A stretch of 38,991 bases of DNA from positions 1-38,991 of the forward strand of contig WQVF01000034.1 of NCBI GenBank assembly GCA_009781725.1, given 5' to 3'. This DNA is from Defluviitaleaceae bacterium (GTDB lineage: Bacteria > Bacillota > Clostridia > Lachnospirales > WQUN01). Positions 8,232 to 16,939 of the stretch are shown one piece after another. The notes below the pieces were generated by a model, which was not told the DNA's origin, ran no database searches, and saw nothing but the letters and a program-made list of their open reading frames with translations. Each line of letters starts with the position of its first letter. Within the stretch, counting starts at the first letter, position 1. Made by a program: the position numbers and the translations under genes.

Positions 8232-9096
8232 AGAGGGCCTGATTACAAAAGGCGTAGGTGGTGAATACACTGTTGTCTGTGACGACGGTGTATATATCTG
8301 TACCGCCCGCGGGGTTTTTCGCAACCGGCAGATAACCCCATTTGTTGGTGACAATTGCATTATCGACACAAATAAAAACGCAATCCAAAGTATAAAGCCC
8401 CGCAAGAATATTCTGCGGCGTCCACCTGTTGCCAATATTGACCAAGTAATAGTCACAATGGCAGCGGCGGAGCCAGAATTTTCTGCGGGGCTTTTAGATA
8501 GATTTCTTGTAATTGCGGCCTATGAAAATGTGGATGCGGTGATTTGCATCAATAAGTACGACCTCCACAAAGGACCTGACATTTATACACATTATGGAAA
8601 GGCAGGATACCCCCTGGTTTTTGTGTCAGCGGCTACGGGTCTTGACCTTGATAAGCTTGCTGCCATTATGTCAGGGAAACTTAATGTCTTCGCGGGGCCA
8701 TCAGGGGTAGGTAAATCCAGTCTTATCAATGCATTATTGCCCGGAGCTAATATGGAAACCGGGGACATCAGCCAGCGTCTGCGAAGGGGTAAGCATACCA
8801 CCCGTCATGCGGAAATACTGGCACTTGGGGCTGGGTATTTGGTGGATACGCCGGGGTTTTCATCCTTGGAGGTGGAGGGGATACCGGCAGAGGATATCGG
8901 GGGATGTTTCCCGGAGTTTGAGCCCTTTTTTGGGATGTGCAAGTATAATAATTGTCTCCATGATAAGGAAACTGACTGCGCCGTAAAGGAGCAAGTGGGT
9001 ATTGCTATTCATCCAAAACGGTATGAGAGCTATTTAGGATTTGTGCGAAATGATTCTAACGAGATAGCCAAGAAAGGTGGAAAACGAAGAAGATGA
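8224..9096 (+). CDS. rsgA: Ribosome small-subunit-dependent GTPase RsgA
   Basis: This 290-residue circularly permuted GTPase works in late 30S subunit maturation. After an N-terminal OB-fold (to about residue 70) the GTPase motifs occur in permuted order: NKYD (G4), then GPSGVGKSSLINALLP (G1) and DTPGFSSLE (G3). A C-terminal zinc-binding segment with the CKYNNCLHDKETDC pattern follows, and the tail is basic (KKGGKRRR). ATG 8224 is chosen; a TTG directly before it is also in frame. It starts inside the end of prkC and has no strong ribosome binding site, so translational coupling is likely. rpe, which often follows in this cluster, is absent. Confidence 0.94.
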   Translation: MNKEGLITKGVGGEYTVVCDDGVYICTARGVFRNRQITPFVGDNCIIDTNKNAIQSIKPRKNILRRPPVANIDQVIVTMAAAEPEFSAGLLDRFLVIAAYENVDAVICINKYDLHKGPDIYTHYGKAGYPLVFVSAATGLDLDKLAAIMSGKLNVFAGPSGVGKSSLINALLPGANMETGDISQRLRRGKHTTRHAEILALGAGYLVDTPGFSSLEVEGIPAEDIGGCFPEFEPFFGMCKYNNCLHDKETDCAVKEQVGIAIHPKRYESYLGFVRNDSNEIAKKGGKRRR

Positions 9097-9122
9097 TAGC
9101 CCCTGTTTCTTTTCACGCTTTA

Positions 9123-9241
9123 TATAGCGAACAACTTTCGAAATCGTGAACCGTCACTGCTCGGGCAAAACCAGCTAAAAACGCTTGTTTCGCGTTTTTG
9201 CGGCCCTCCTTCAATCACGTTTCTCAATGTCGTTCGCTATA
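9123..9241. mobile_element. Family C palindromic element, copy 1
   Basis: The ends TATAGCGAAC (9123-9132) and GTTCGCTATA (9232-9241) are perfect inverted repeats. The core contains GGCAAAACC and AACGCTTGTTTCGCGTTTTT. Related copies are at 18593-18710 and 38451-38540. It fills the gap between rsgA and the convergent MFS gene, and its right end encodes the last residues of that protein. Confidence 0.75.
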
Positions 9242-10392
9242 GCATGGGCCAAAATCTCATTACATATGAATACAAGCAGTATAAATAGTATGCCAATTGG
9301 GAAAAGTGCCTCCAAAGAAACAAACTCCAATATTAGACTCGTTATAAAAAATAGAACGGCTATACCTGCGCCAAAGGCAGCTAGCTCATATCCCACAAGC
9401 TTGGATATAGAGCCAGGAGCAAAACGATTTGAGGTATCGCTTACCAAGGTTGGCAAAAGTGGTGCAAGACCAAATCCCGTCATGGCCATACCTGCAATAT
9501 TGCTAGTAAAATACAACACACCTATACCCGTAAGTGCGATGACTATACCAATCCGTGTTATGGGAACCTCTTTTAGCCACTTCACCAACCAACCAAAAAA
9601 CATACGTCCTATCGTCATACATATATAGTATACCGCGGAAAATAGACCTACGGCTTCTAAACTGAGTCCACGCTCCATTAACACCATTCCGGTAAAGAAA
9701 ACAAGGGTGTAATCTGTACCCCCAAGGAAGAAGAAGGTCATTATCTCAACGATTTGGTGCCATTTTTTTGTCAGAAACCATTCTTTTACTACGATGTTCT
9801 CGATATTTTCTTGGACTGCATCATCGTCATTTATCCAGACTTTTTTGTACATACTCGCAAGCAAAACAATTGCGACTACCCCTAAAATACCTGTTATCAC
9901 AAAATAGCCTGCCCGCCAGCTAAGCACTGCCATCATCTGGGACATAATCAAGGGAGACAGGGTTGCGCCTCCCCCCCAGAAACAGTGCATCCAGTTATTA
10001 TGCTTGGCACTGAAATGCTTTGCCATGTAGGCGTTCATGCTGGAAGCCATTGCTCCGGTCCCAAACCCGTAAAGGGTAATCGCGGCAAGTGCCATCATAA
10101 ATGAAAGAGAAAGAGCAAGCCAGATAAAGCCTGCGGCCATTATGATAAGCCCATAGAAATAGATAGTTTGCAACTTCATAAAACGGTTAAACCGCGCTAG
10201 TAGGACCCCAGCCAGGGTATACGTAACTGAATATCCAACAAGAATGTAGCCGGAATGTGCTATAAGCAGGCTTAAGTCATCTGAGATACCCAGCCATGAG
10301 ACGGTAAAAGCACCATCAGGGAATCCTACAACAAAATAGCTTGCCATGATAATTGCCAAAAGCGGCATTTTGTTTCTTTTGATTTTTTTCAT
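9211..10392 (-). CDS. Major facilitator superfamily transporter, substrate unknown
   Basis: This 393-residue membrane protein has about twelve hydrophobic helices, a basic start (MKKIKRNK) and a hydrophilic central loop (KVWINDDDAVQENIENIV) separating two six-helix halves, as expected for an MFS carrier. The ATG at 10392 is preceded by AAAGGGG at good spacing. Nothing in the neighbours, mutS upstream and rsgA convergent, points to a substrate. The last residues (IANDIEKRD and the stop) are encoded by the inverted-repeat end of family C copy 1, so the C-terminus appears to have been supplied or replaced by the element. Sugar or drug efflux are both possible. Confidence 0.85.
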   Translation of the reverse strand: MKKIKRNKMPLLAIIMASYFVVGFPDGAFTVSWLGISDDLSLLIAHSGYILVGYSVTYTLAGVLLARFNRFMKLQTIYFYGLIIMAAGFIWLALSLSFMMALAAITLYGFGTGAMASSMNAYMAKHFSAKHNNWMHCFWGGGATLSPLIMSQMMAVLSWRAGYFVITGILGVVAIVLLASMYKKVWINDDDAVQENIENIVVKEWFLTKKWHQIVEIMTFFFLGGTDYTLVFFTGMVLMERGLSLEAVGLFSAVYYICMTIGRMFFGWLVKWLKEVPITRIGIVIALTGIGVLYFTSNIAGMAMTGFGLAPLLPTLVSDTSNRFAPGSISKLVGYELAAFGAGIAVLFFITSLILEFVSLEALFPIGILFILLVFICNEILAHAIANDIEKRD

Positions 10393-10412
10393 AATAAAAA
10401 CCCCTTTATATT

Positions 10413-10481
10413 AGACCTTCTCAGAAATAGGGTAAGCAAGCTTGAAGCTCAGCTTGTTTTGCCCAATTTCCGAGGAGGTCC
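10413..10481. repeat. Family B palindromic repeat, copy 2
   Basis: AGACCTTCTCAGAAATAGGG at the left and CCAATTTCCGAGGAGGTC at the right surround AAGCAAGCTTGAAGCTCAGCTT. It matches copies at 5219-5287 and 24972-25037. It lies between mutS and the MFS gene, both on the minus strand, close upstream of the latter. Confidence 0.72.
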
Positions 10482-10653
10482 GTTTATCACGATTATCATA
10501 ATACATACCGAGATAAAACAGAAGGGATTTTACACGTTTTGCATCTGGTAGGCAGTTTCGGGAAAATATGCATGGAAGTCTAATCCTATAAAGAGTCTTT
10601 CGCAGTATTGGCCGATAGGTTAGCTTTACCAACCAATCACTGGGAACCGGTTC

Positions 10654-10680
10654 ATCATGGGGGCGGATTCGCCGCCCCTA
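10654..10680. repeat. Short GC-rich hairpin downstream of mutS
   Basis: GGGGGCGGATTCGCCGCCCC forms a compact hairpin six bases after the mutS stop. There is no T-tract on the mutS strand, so it is not a standard intrinsic terminator. It may protect the mRNA end. The remaining DNA from 10482 to 10653 shows no supported gene. Confidence 0.4.
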
Positions 10681-10686
10681 CGATTG

Positions 10687-13266
10687 CTATTCTCGTATTA
10701 ATTCTTTCATCTGGCTCAAAGTTATTAGCGCATCCATAGGGGTTAGTTTATCTGTATCAATGGATTTTAATACCTGGGCCAGCTTATTTTCCGCCACGGA
10801 AACCCTTGGCGGTGGTGGGGCGATATTATCAGCTTTCTTGGAGATGTCAGCATCGTTTAAGGCCGTCAGTAGTTGATTAGCCCTGGACAAGGTATCTGAT
10901 GGCAACCCAGCCAGCTTTGCCACATGTATCCCATAGCTCTGGCCTGCCTCCCCGTGGATTAGCTTTCTTAGGAAAACGATATCTGTTTCGCCGTCTTTTT
11001 CGGTCTCATGGGCAGTGAAACAATAGTTGATTACACCTTCCACCTGGCCTTCCAGCTTAGTAAGCTCGTGATAATGGGTGGCGAAAAGGGTCTTGGCTCC
11101 GATTCTTGATGCGATATATTCAAGTACAGCCCAGGCAATTGCCAGGCCGTCAAAGGTGCTGGTGCCCCTGCCGATTTCATCCAGCAAAACTAGGCTGTCA
11201 CCTGTTGCGTTGTTAAGAATATTGGCTACCTCTGTCATTTCTACCATAAAAGTACTTTGCCCCGTTGCCAGGTCGTCAGATGCTCCGACTCTGGTAAATA
11301 TCCGGTCTACCATACCGATTTCGGCCTTCTCCGCCGGTACATAGGACCCGATTTGCGCCATCAGCACAATAAGGGCTACTTGCCGCATATATGTGGACTT
11401 ACCTGCCATATTTGGCCCAGTAATAATAGCAAGGCGATGGGCATTTTTGTCTAGCTCACTGTCATTGGGTACAAAACCATGGCCTAGCATCCCCTCAACT
11501 ACAGGATGGCGGCCTTCTATTATTTCTATATGGTTGTTCATGTTGATATTTGGCTTCACATATTGATTCCGGTCGGCTACATCGGCTAAGGATTGCAATG
11601 AATCTATTGTCGCCAGGGCCATTGCGGTAAATTGAATGCGAGCCATTTGCTCAACTACCTCACGGCGTAGAGCTTCGAAGAGTTCGTATTCCAAAGCAGA
11701 GGTTTGCTCCTCGGCTGTTAGGATTGTATCTTCTAAGTCCTTAAGCTCGGCCGTAATGTATCGCTCGGCATTGGCTAGAGTTTGCTTGCGGACATAACTC
11801 TCGGGCACTAAGTTAAGATATGACTGGGTGACTTCGATGTAGTAGCCAAAGACCCGATTGTTGCGGATTTTTAGGTTTTTGATTCCTGTTGCCTCTCTTT
11901 CCCTTGCTTCTATTTCCGCTAGGTAATTTGCGGCATTTTCTTTAATATCTAAGAGTTTATCCAACTCTTGGTTATAGCCCTGACGAATCATGCCCCCTTC
12001 TCGAGTGGCGGCGGGGGGAGCGTCTACAATGGCTACATCGATTAAGCTGTGGATATCAGCTAGGTCGTCATATGTCTGTGAGAGCTCTTTGTTTACTGCG
12101 GCCTCCATGAATTTTAGTAACTTACCGATTGCCGGCAGAGGTGTGAGAGCCCCGCGCAAGGTTGACAAATCTCTGGCGGTACAATATCTGGTAGATAAAC
12201 GCCCCATAACCCGCTCTAGGTCATGTACACCGGATAGTAAATCCCGGACTTCTACACGGGGCAGGGGAGAGTTTAACCATTCTTCTACCCCATCCAAGCG
12301 GCGGCGAATATTATCGGCACACATCAACGGCAGCTCTACCCAACTTCTTAGTAGTCTTGCACCCATTGCGGTTTTTGTTCTGTCCAGTACGCCAAGCAGA
12401 GAGCCTTTTTTGCTGCGGTTTTTAAGGTCTGATGTTAATTCTAAGTTGCGGCGGCTGGATGCGTCTAATATCATGTGGGTTTGCTGGCTATAAATTTTAA
12501 TAGATGTAATTTGGCTAAGGGCATGCTTCTGAGTTTCTGATAAATAGGAAAGAAGTGCCCCGGCAGCGGGAACCTCCGGTGCGTTTTCCGATAGGCCAAA
12601 ACCCTCCAAATGAAAGGTTCCAAAATGATTCGTAAGTCTATCGAAAGCAGCACTTCGGCCAAAGCTCCATGGTGGAACCTTTGTTGCTCGCTGTCCGGCT
12701 ACATTTTCCACAACACGAGCGAGGGGGAAGTCCTCCGGAAGCAATACCTCTGCAGGGTTGAGCCGGGCCAACTCGTCAAGGAGCTTATTATCGTCCACAA
12801 TGGGTAGGCTTGTAACCATAAAATGCCCAGTGGTTATATCCGCTGTTGCCAGACTATAACGACCAGGCCCTTTATGGATGCATGTAATATAGTTATGTCG
12901 TCCTTCCTCTAGGAGGTGGCTTTCGATTATTGTGCCTGGGGTGATTACCCGCACTACTTCCCGTTTTACTAGGCCTTTTGCAAATTTTGCATCCTCAACT
13001 TGGTCGCACATAGCCACATGATGGCCCGCAGCTACCAGTTTTGCAATATAACCTTCCACTGCATGAACGGGAACACCGCACATGGCAGCCCGTTCGGCCT
13101 GGCCGCAATCTCGGGCAGTAAGGGCAATGTCCAAGCATTTTGAGGCAATAATTGCGTCATCGAAGAACATTTCGTAAAAATCACCTAAACGGAAAAGCAA
13201 AATGGCATCTTTATGTTGATTTTTTATTGAAAAATACTGCTCCATCATGGGGGTATAGCTGGGCAT
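10687..13266 (-). CDS. mutS: DNA mismatch repair protein MutS
   Basis: This 859-residue mismatch-recognition ATPase has full family length. Domain I starts with MMEQYFSIKNQHKDAILLFRLGDFYEMFFDDA, which contains the mismatch-contacting F-x-E motif (FYEMF). The connector, lever and clamp regions follow. The C-terminal ATPase has Walker A GPNMAGKSTYM with Lys623, Walker B LVLLDEIGRGTSTFDG and THYHELTKLE. A C-terminal dimerisation segment ends the protein. ATG 13266 has AAGGAG seven bases upstream. mutL, often adjacent, is not in the window. spoIIE lies upstream on the same strand behind its own terminator, so mutS probably has its own promoter. Confidence 0.96.
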   Translation of the reverse strand: MPSYTPMMEQYFSIKNQHKDAILLFRLGDFYEMFFDDAIIASKCLDIALTARDCGQAERAAMCGVPVHAVEGYIAKLVAAGHHVAMCDQVEDAKFAKGLVKREVVRVITPGTIIESHLLEEGRHNYITCIHKGPGRYSLATADITTGHFMVTSLPIVDDNKLLDELARLNPAEVLLPEDFPLARVVENVAGQRATKVPPWSFGRSAAFDRLTNHFGTFHLEGFGLSENAPEVPAAGALLSYLSETQKHALSQITSIKIYSQQTHMILDASSRRNLELTSDLKNRSKKGSLLGVLDRTKTAMGARLLRSWVELPLMCADNIRRRLDGVEEWLNSPLPRVEVRDLLSGVHDLERVMGRLSTRYCTARDLSTLRGALTPLPAIGKLLKFMEAAVNKELSQTYDDLADIHSLIDVAIVDAPPAATREGGMIRQGYNQELDKLLDIKENAANYLAEIEAREREATGIKNLKIRNNRVFGYYIEVTQSYLNLVPESYVRKQTLANAERYITAELKDLEDTILTAEEQTSALEYELFEALRREVVEQMARIQFTAMALATIDSLQSLADVADRNQYVKPNINMNNHIEIIEGRHPVVEGMLGHGFVPNDSELDKNAHRLAIITGPNMAGKSTYMRQVALIVLMAQIGSYVPAEKAEIGMVDRIFTRVGASDDLATGQSTFMVEMTEVANILNNATGDSLVLLDEIGRGTSTFDGLAIAWAVLEYIASRIGAKTLFATHYHELTKLEGQVEGVINYCFTAHETEKDGETDIVFLRKLIHGEAGQSYGIHVAKLAGLPSDTLSRANQLLTALNDADISKKADNIAPPPPRVSVAENKLAQVLKSIDTDKLTPMDALITLSQMKELIRE

Positions 13267-13356
13267 GGGAGGCTCCTTTTTGAATAGAAGTTAGAAGATA
13301 GGAAAGCAACTGTGATTTATTCGTGAATAGTATAAACAACGATATTGTTATAGGCA

Positions 13357-13399
13357 AGAAAAAGCGCGAAATCGGCATGATTATGCCTTTTCGCGCTTA
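13357..13399 (-). terminator. Intrinsic terminator of spoIIE
   Basis: On the minus strand AAGCGCGAAA pairs with TTTCGCGCTT around an inner GGCATAATCATGCC hairpin, followed by TTTTTC. It lies 60 bases after the spoIIE stop. Confidence 0.75.
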
Positions 13400-13460
13400 T
13401 GATTATTCTTTTTGTAAAAAGACTATGACAAGGCTTTCTGACCGTATGATAGAAAAAAAT

Positions 13461-15854
13461 TTAAAGCTTCTCCCAAACCCGAGCCACAAGTACTGTCATA
13501 TCATCCTTAGGCAGCCCAACAAGCTCTTCCGCTTCGTTAAGCACATAATCAGCCATATCTTGTGGGTTGCTGGATTTACACTGTTTAATTGTGAAGGTAA
13601 GCCAATCCTCGTCTTTTGCAATGGGAGCGGCCCCCTGGGCCACGGCCTCGGTTATACCGTCGGTTACCATTATAATGATGTCATCATGCTCCAGTTGCCC
13701 GGCATGGACCTCCAAGTCCACGTCATTAAGCATTCCAATTGGCAGGGATGATGAGCGGATGACTTTTACCTTGCCATCCCGCAATATAAAAGTCGCCGCT
13801 GCACCAATCTTGATGAACTCGGTCTCGCCGTTGTACAAGTCAATGGAGCAGATATCCAATGTAGAAAATGATTCCTCGCTGCTTTTTAGTACCAATACGG
13901 AGTTAATCATCCTTACAGCTAAATCTTTGTTAAAACCGCTTTCAATAAAATCCTCCAGTAAATCTACAGTGGCGGCGGACTCACGTCTAGCCCGCTCTCC
14001 AGAGCCCATACCATCGCTAAGTACCAAAAGGCAGGTGCCATCGGTTAAATCCATAAAGGAATAGCTGTCCCCGGAGCCTTTGGAAGTCTTGGCGCGATGT
14101 GCAACCCCTGTTGTAATCCGTAGCTTTTGGTCTTCAACAAAGCGGGCTGAACAAACATTTTTGCGGATATCGCAATCGGATTGCTCCAATCGCATCCTAC
14201 GCTTAAGCACAGTGCTAAGCACTGGCAGTATCTCCTTTGTGCAGGCTCTGTCATGGCCGCATGGTCGGTGATTTACTGTAACCCGGTAACGCCCTGCTTG
14301 GTTCTCAAGTACGATTACACTATTGACCTCGATTTTCTGCTTAAGCAAGGCCATAATCATTTCTTCTTCCAGTCCTTCGTGGAATTTTAGGGACATATCA
14401 ATTTCATCGGACAAACCTTTCACAATCCCAGCCACCCCTTGGAGCTGCTGGCTTACCAGCTCACGACTCTCGGCTATGCGGTTATGCCATCTGAGGTTAT
14501 TTTTGTATAGGGTGAAAATACCGCTTAATTCCCGTAGAACTTTTTCAGGGTCCCGGCATGATGTAAGAAAGCCTGGGTCAATATCTACATGGGATACATC
14601 CTCCTTTTGGGAGCAGATATTTAGTATGTTGAATACATATTGATGGGTAAGATATAAATCATCCTCCCAGCAGCGGACAAAATGAGGACAGCCATTGCAG
14701 GCTCGGTTTGCAAGGTCATCTATTAGCAAAGTTATATCATGCTTGTTAAGGGAATGCTTAGGCTTGGAAAGGCCGCTAAAGGTCTCGGCCAGTTTTTCAA
14801 AAGCAGCTGAGAACTTGTCTAGCCGGCGGGTGGTTTCTTCTTTAATTTTGTCCATATAGTCATCGGCGGAGTCCAGCACAGGGGTAATTGCCGATGCTAC
14901 ATTAAAGTAAAACGACTGTGGTGTAAGAAAAAAGGCCACCCCGGCGGCTATAAGGGCATATATCAGTGAAAACGCTAGCATAGACGGGGCAATAATAGCC
15001 AGAGTTGCCGCACCAAGAACCGCAACTCCCGCAAGCACCCCCCCTCGACCAAAGCGTTTGCCAAAGCCTCCTCCCATCCCTGCAAGCCCCAACACAGCCG
15101 CGAGTCCCGTATCCCAATGTCCCGCAAGATGCAAAAAAATCCCAAGCAAAAGCCCAGCCGCTGCCGCCATAGAGGGTCCGCCTTTGAACGCCACAATACA
15201 CAGTACATATACACAAAAGAAGAACCGAAGAGGCATGGCTCCTACATAGATCTCACTTGCCCCGGCAATAACTCCAGCAAGCACTACCGTAAGGGCAATA
15301 ATATCCTCACCGGACAGCAAATTAGAACGCCGCCGTCTGGCTGTTAAAATGATATGTGCTCGTTTGACAATAAGAGTAAGAGACCCGGCGAGGATAGTCT
15401 CAATGAGCGCAACCATAATCAAAAAGGTGCTGACACCGTAAATTAGGGCAAATCCCAATCCGGAAAGGAGCATTGATACTGCCGCAGCCCCCGCAATATA
15501 GGGTAAGCGCAGCCAGCCTGTTGACATCCGTGCAGTATTATCGACATATTTGCTGGCTATTTTCGTGCCGAAAAAATAATAAATACATAGAAGTCCAATG
15601 GCCAACATATATCTAAGGGTCAGGAGTTCACCAATACGAGTGGCAAGGCCCAATGTGAGAAAGATAGCCGTCCAATAAAATGCCCCCTTTGACCCCATAA
15701 ATGTGGCAAGAAAGGGTATTGCAAGGGGATTAACAAATGTAAAAACAACGGCTCGCCCGACAAAAAAACCAAAAGCCCCCACCAACACTGTGGCGATGTC
15801 TCGTTTGGATACAAAGGATCTGGTCTGGCGGGTTTTAAGGGACAGTAAGTTCAT
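13461..15854 (-). CDS. spoIIE: Stage II sporulation protein E, PP2C phosphatase
   Basis: This 797-residue polytopic phosphatase dephosphorylates SpoIIAA, which releases sigma-F in the forespore, and also helps place the asymmetric septum. About ten transmembrane helices occupy the first 330 residues. A central regulatory region follows, with a cysteine-rich segment (ACNGCPHFVRC). The C-terminal PP2C domain shows LVLSDGMGSGERARRES, STLDICSIDL, KIGAAATFI, SLPIGML and IIMVTDGITEA. ATG 15854 is chosen because AGGTGA lies just before it; the frame could begin ten codons earlier at 15884. Presence of spoIIE identifies an endospore former. Confidence 0.95.
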   Translation of the reverse strand: MNLLSLKTRQTRSFVSKRDIATVLVGAFGFFVGRAVVFTFVNPLAIPFLATFMGSKGAFYWTAIFLTLGLATRIGELLTLRYMLAIGLLCIYYFFGTKIASKYVDNTARMSTGWLRLPYIAGAAAVSMLLSGLGFALIYGVSTFLIMVALIETILAGSLTLIVKRAHIILTARRRRSNLLSGEDIIALTVVLAGVIAGASEIYVGAMPLRFFFCVYVLCIVAFKGGPSMAAAAGLLLGIFLHLAGHWDTGLAAVLGLAGMGGGFGKRFGRGGVLAGVAVLGAATLAIIAPSMLAFSLIYALIAAGVAFFLTPQSFYFNVASAITPVLDSADDYMDKIKEETTRRLDKFSAAFEKLAETFSGLSKPKHSLNKHDITLLIDDLANRACNGCPHFVRCWEDDLYLTHQYVFNILNICSQKEDVSHVDIDPGFLTSCRDPEKVLRELSGIFTLYKNNLRWHNRIAESRELVSQQLQGVAGIVKGLSDEIDMSLKFHEGLEEEMIMALLKQKIEVNSVIVLENQAGRYRVTVNHRPCGHDRACTKEILPVLSTVLKRRMRLEQSDCDIRKNVCSARFVEDQKLRITTGVAHRAKTSKGSGDSYSFMDLTDGTCLLVLSDGMGSGERARRESAATVDLLEDFIESGFNKDLAVRMINSVLVLKSSEESFSTLDICSIDLYNGETEFIKIGAAATFILRDGKVKVIRSSSLPIGMLNDVDLEVHAGQLEHDDIIIMVTDGITEAVAQGAAPIAKDEDWLTFTIKQCKSSNPQDMADYVLNEAEELVGLPKDDMTVLVARVWEKL

Positions 15855-15891
15855 AGTTTCACCTGGTTTCATTAGTATGTCCACAACATAA

Positions 15892-15916
15892 TAAACCCGC
15901 CATATAGGCGGGTTTT
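15892..15916 (-). terminator. Intrinsic terminator of the 15957-16820 gene
   Basis: AAACCCGCC and GGCGGGTTT form a nine-pair stem with a five-base loop. On the minus strand it is followed by TTTATT. It separates the membrane-protein gene from spoIIE. On the plus strand it is followed by TTTTG, so it could work in both directions. Confidence 0.7.
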
Positions 15917-15956
15917 GTAATATAACCGGGTATAGGTGATAGGGTTTTTTGGAGGA

Positions 15957-16820
15957 TTACGAATTGCCTCTGAAAAAGGTAACGAGATTGGGTCTGGCCC
16001 ACAATGATTCAAATAACCTAGGCCATGTATCTCTTGTGTTTACCGCAAACTCCCGGAATTGTATTCGGCTTCTCTCAATATCCGCGGGAGAGTTATACTC
16101 CACTGCTTCTTTTGCATCCATTACGATATTAAATAACTGATGTCTATATTGGTCGCTTAGCTCGTTGGAGTATCTTATCTCTTCGAGGGAACGGGATAGT
16201 TCATCCAGTAGGAGTCTGGGGTCATAATCAGTTGCCGGGGCCGGTGGAGTAGGGGGGTGGATAACAGGTGCCGTAGTTGGGGAGGGATGAGTTTGTGGCG
16301 GTGAAACAGGGGCACTGACCGGTACCGGAGTGGGTGCCGTCACTGCCCCAAAATTAAAGATTCGCGAGCCAGTGAAAGATTCTGTGTTTATTACTTCTTT
16401 TAAGCAATCATATGCCTCAGATATAACTTTTTCGTTGGTAGAAATAAAGGCGTAAACCAGGCTGCAACTTAGGCCTACTAGTAAACCATAGTGGTTTGTT
16501 GTCTTTGTCAATAACCAAACCAATACAAGCGTGAGTATTAGAGCTGCTACTCCGCAGCCTATGGTAAGTGGCCAGGTGATACTACTTTCTGTAAGAAAAG
16601 CTATAACGGAGATAGCAATCGCGATTACCCAAATCCCACCGATTAAAGCATTTGGTGACTTGGTGGTTTTTGCAATCAAGCCTGTTCGCACATGGTTAAT
16701 ATTATCAATCTGCATAAAACAGTCCCCAGTGGACACGCTTATGGTATTGCCTTCAATTTTTATTCCAACATCATGAAGCTCTATGGTTTTGCCGGGAAGC
16801 TGCTCACTAATACTAGACAT
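15957..16820 (-). CDS. Membrane protein of unknown function (DUF6232-like N-terminus)
   Basis: This 287-residue protein has an N-terminal soluble domain of about 60 residues (KTIELHDVGIKIEGNTISVS...) that recalls DUF6232 proteins, a weak match made from memory. Two clear transmembrane helices (ALIGGIWVIAIAISVIAFL and PLTIGCGVAALILTLVLVWL) and possibly a third follow. Next come a segment of about 40 residues rich in Pro, Thr and Ser and a helical charged C-terminal region (LLLDELSRSLEEIRYSNELS). The ATG at 16820 follows AAGGAGGT at a long spacing of about 13 bases. An upstream in-frame ATG at 16853 has no binding site. It ends before a terminator and is probably monocistronic. Function is unknown. 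Confidence 0.75.
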   Translation of the reverse strand: MSSISEQLPGKTIELHDVGIKIEGNTISVSTGDCFMQIDNINHVRTGLIAKTTKSPNALIGGIWVIAIAISVIAFLTESSITWPLTIGCGVAALILTLVLVWLLTKTTNHYGLLVGLSCSLVYAFISTNEKVISEAYDCLKEVINTESFTGSRIFNFGAVTAPTPVPVSAPVSPPQTHPSPTTAPVIHPPTPPAPATDYDPRLLLDELSRSLEEIRYSNELSDQYRHQLFNIVMDAKEAVEYNSPADIERSRIQFREFAVNTRDTWPRLFESLWARPNLVTFFRGNS

Positions 16821-16876
16821 ATGTAAATTTATACCTCCTTCATTTGCTACCATTAACCGGGAACTGCGTCATATTA

Positions 16877-16906
16877 GCATAATCTGTATCAATTCACCAC
16901 ATACTA
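16877..16906 (+). promoter_or_regulatory. Forespore-type (sigma-F/sigma-G-like) promoter
   Basis: GCATA at 16877-16881 and CATACTA at 16900-16906 are separated by 18 bases. Both boxes match the Bacillus sigma-G/sigma-F consensus. The deacetylase start lies 34 bases downstream, so forespore expression is predicted. Confidence 0.6.
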
Positions 16907-16939
16907 CGATAAATTCAAAAAAAGAAAGGGATGGCTAAT

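Noticed and set aside
9185..9628. 147-codon plus-strand frame
   Set aside because: It is antisense to the MFS gene, and its composition reflects the hydrophobic protein on the other strand.
10411..10632. 73-codon minus-strand frame between mutS and the MFS gene
   Set aside because: Much of it is the family B palindrome, with no start signal and no known family.
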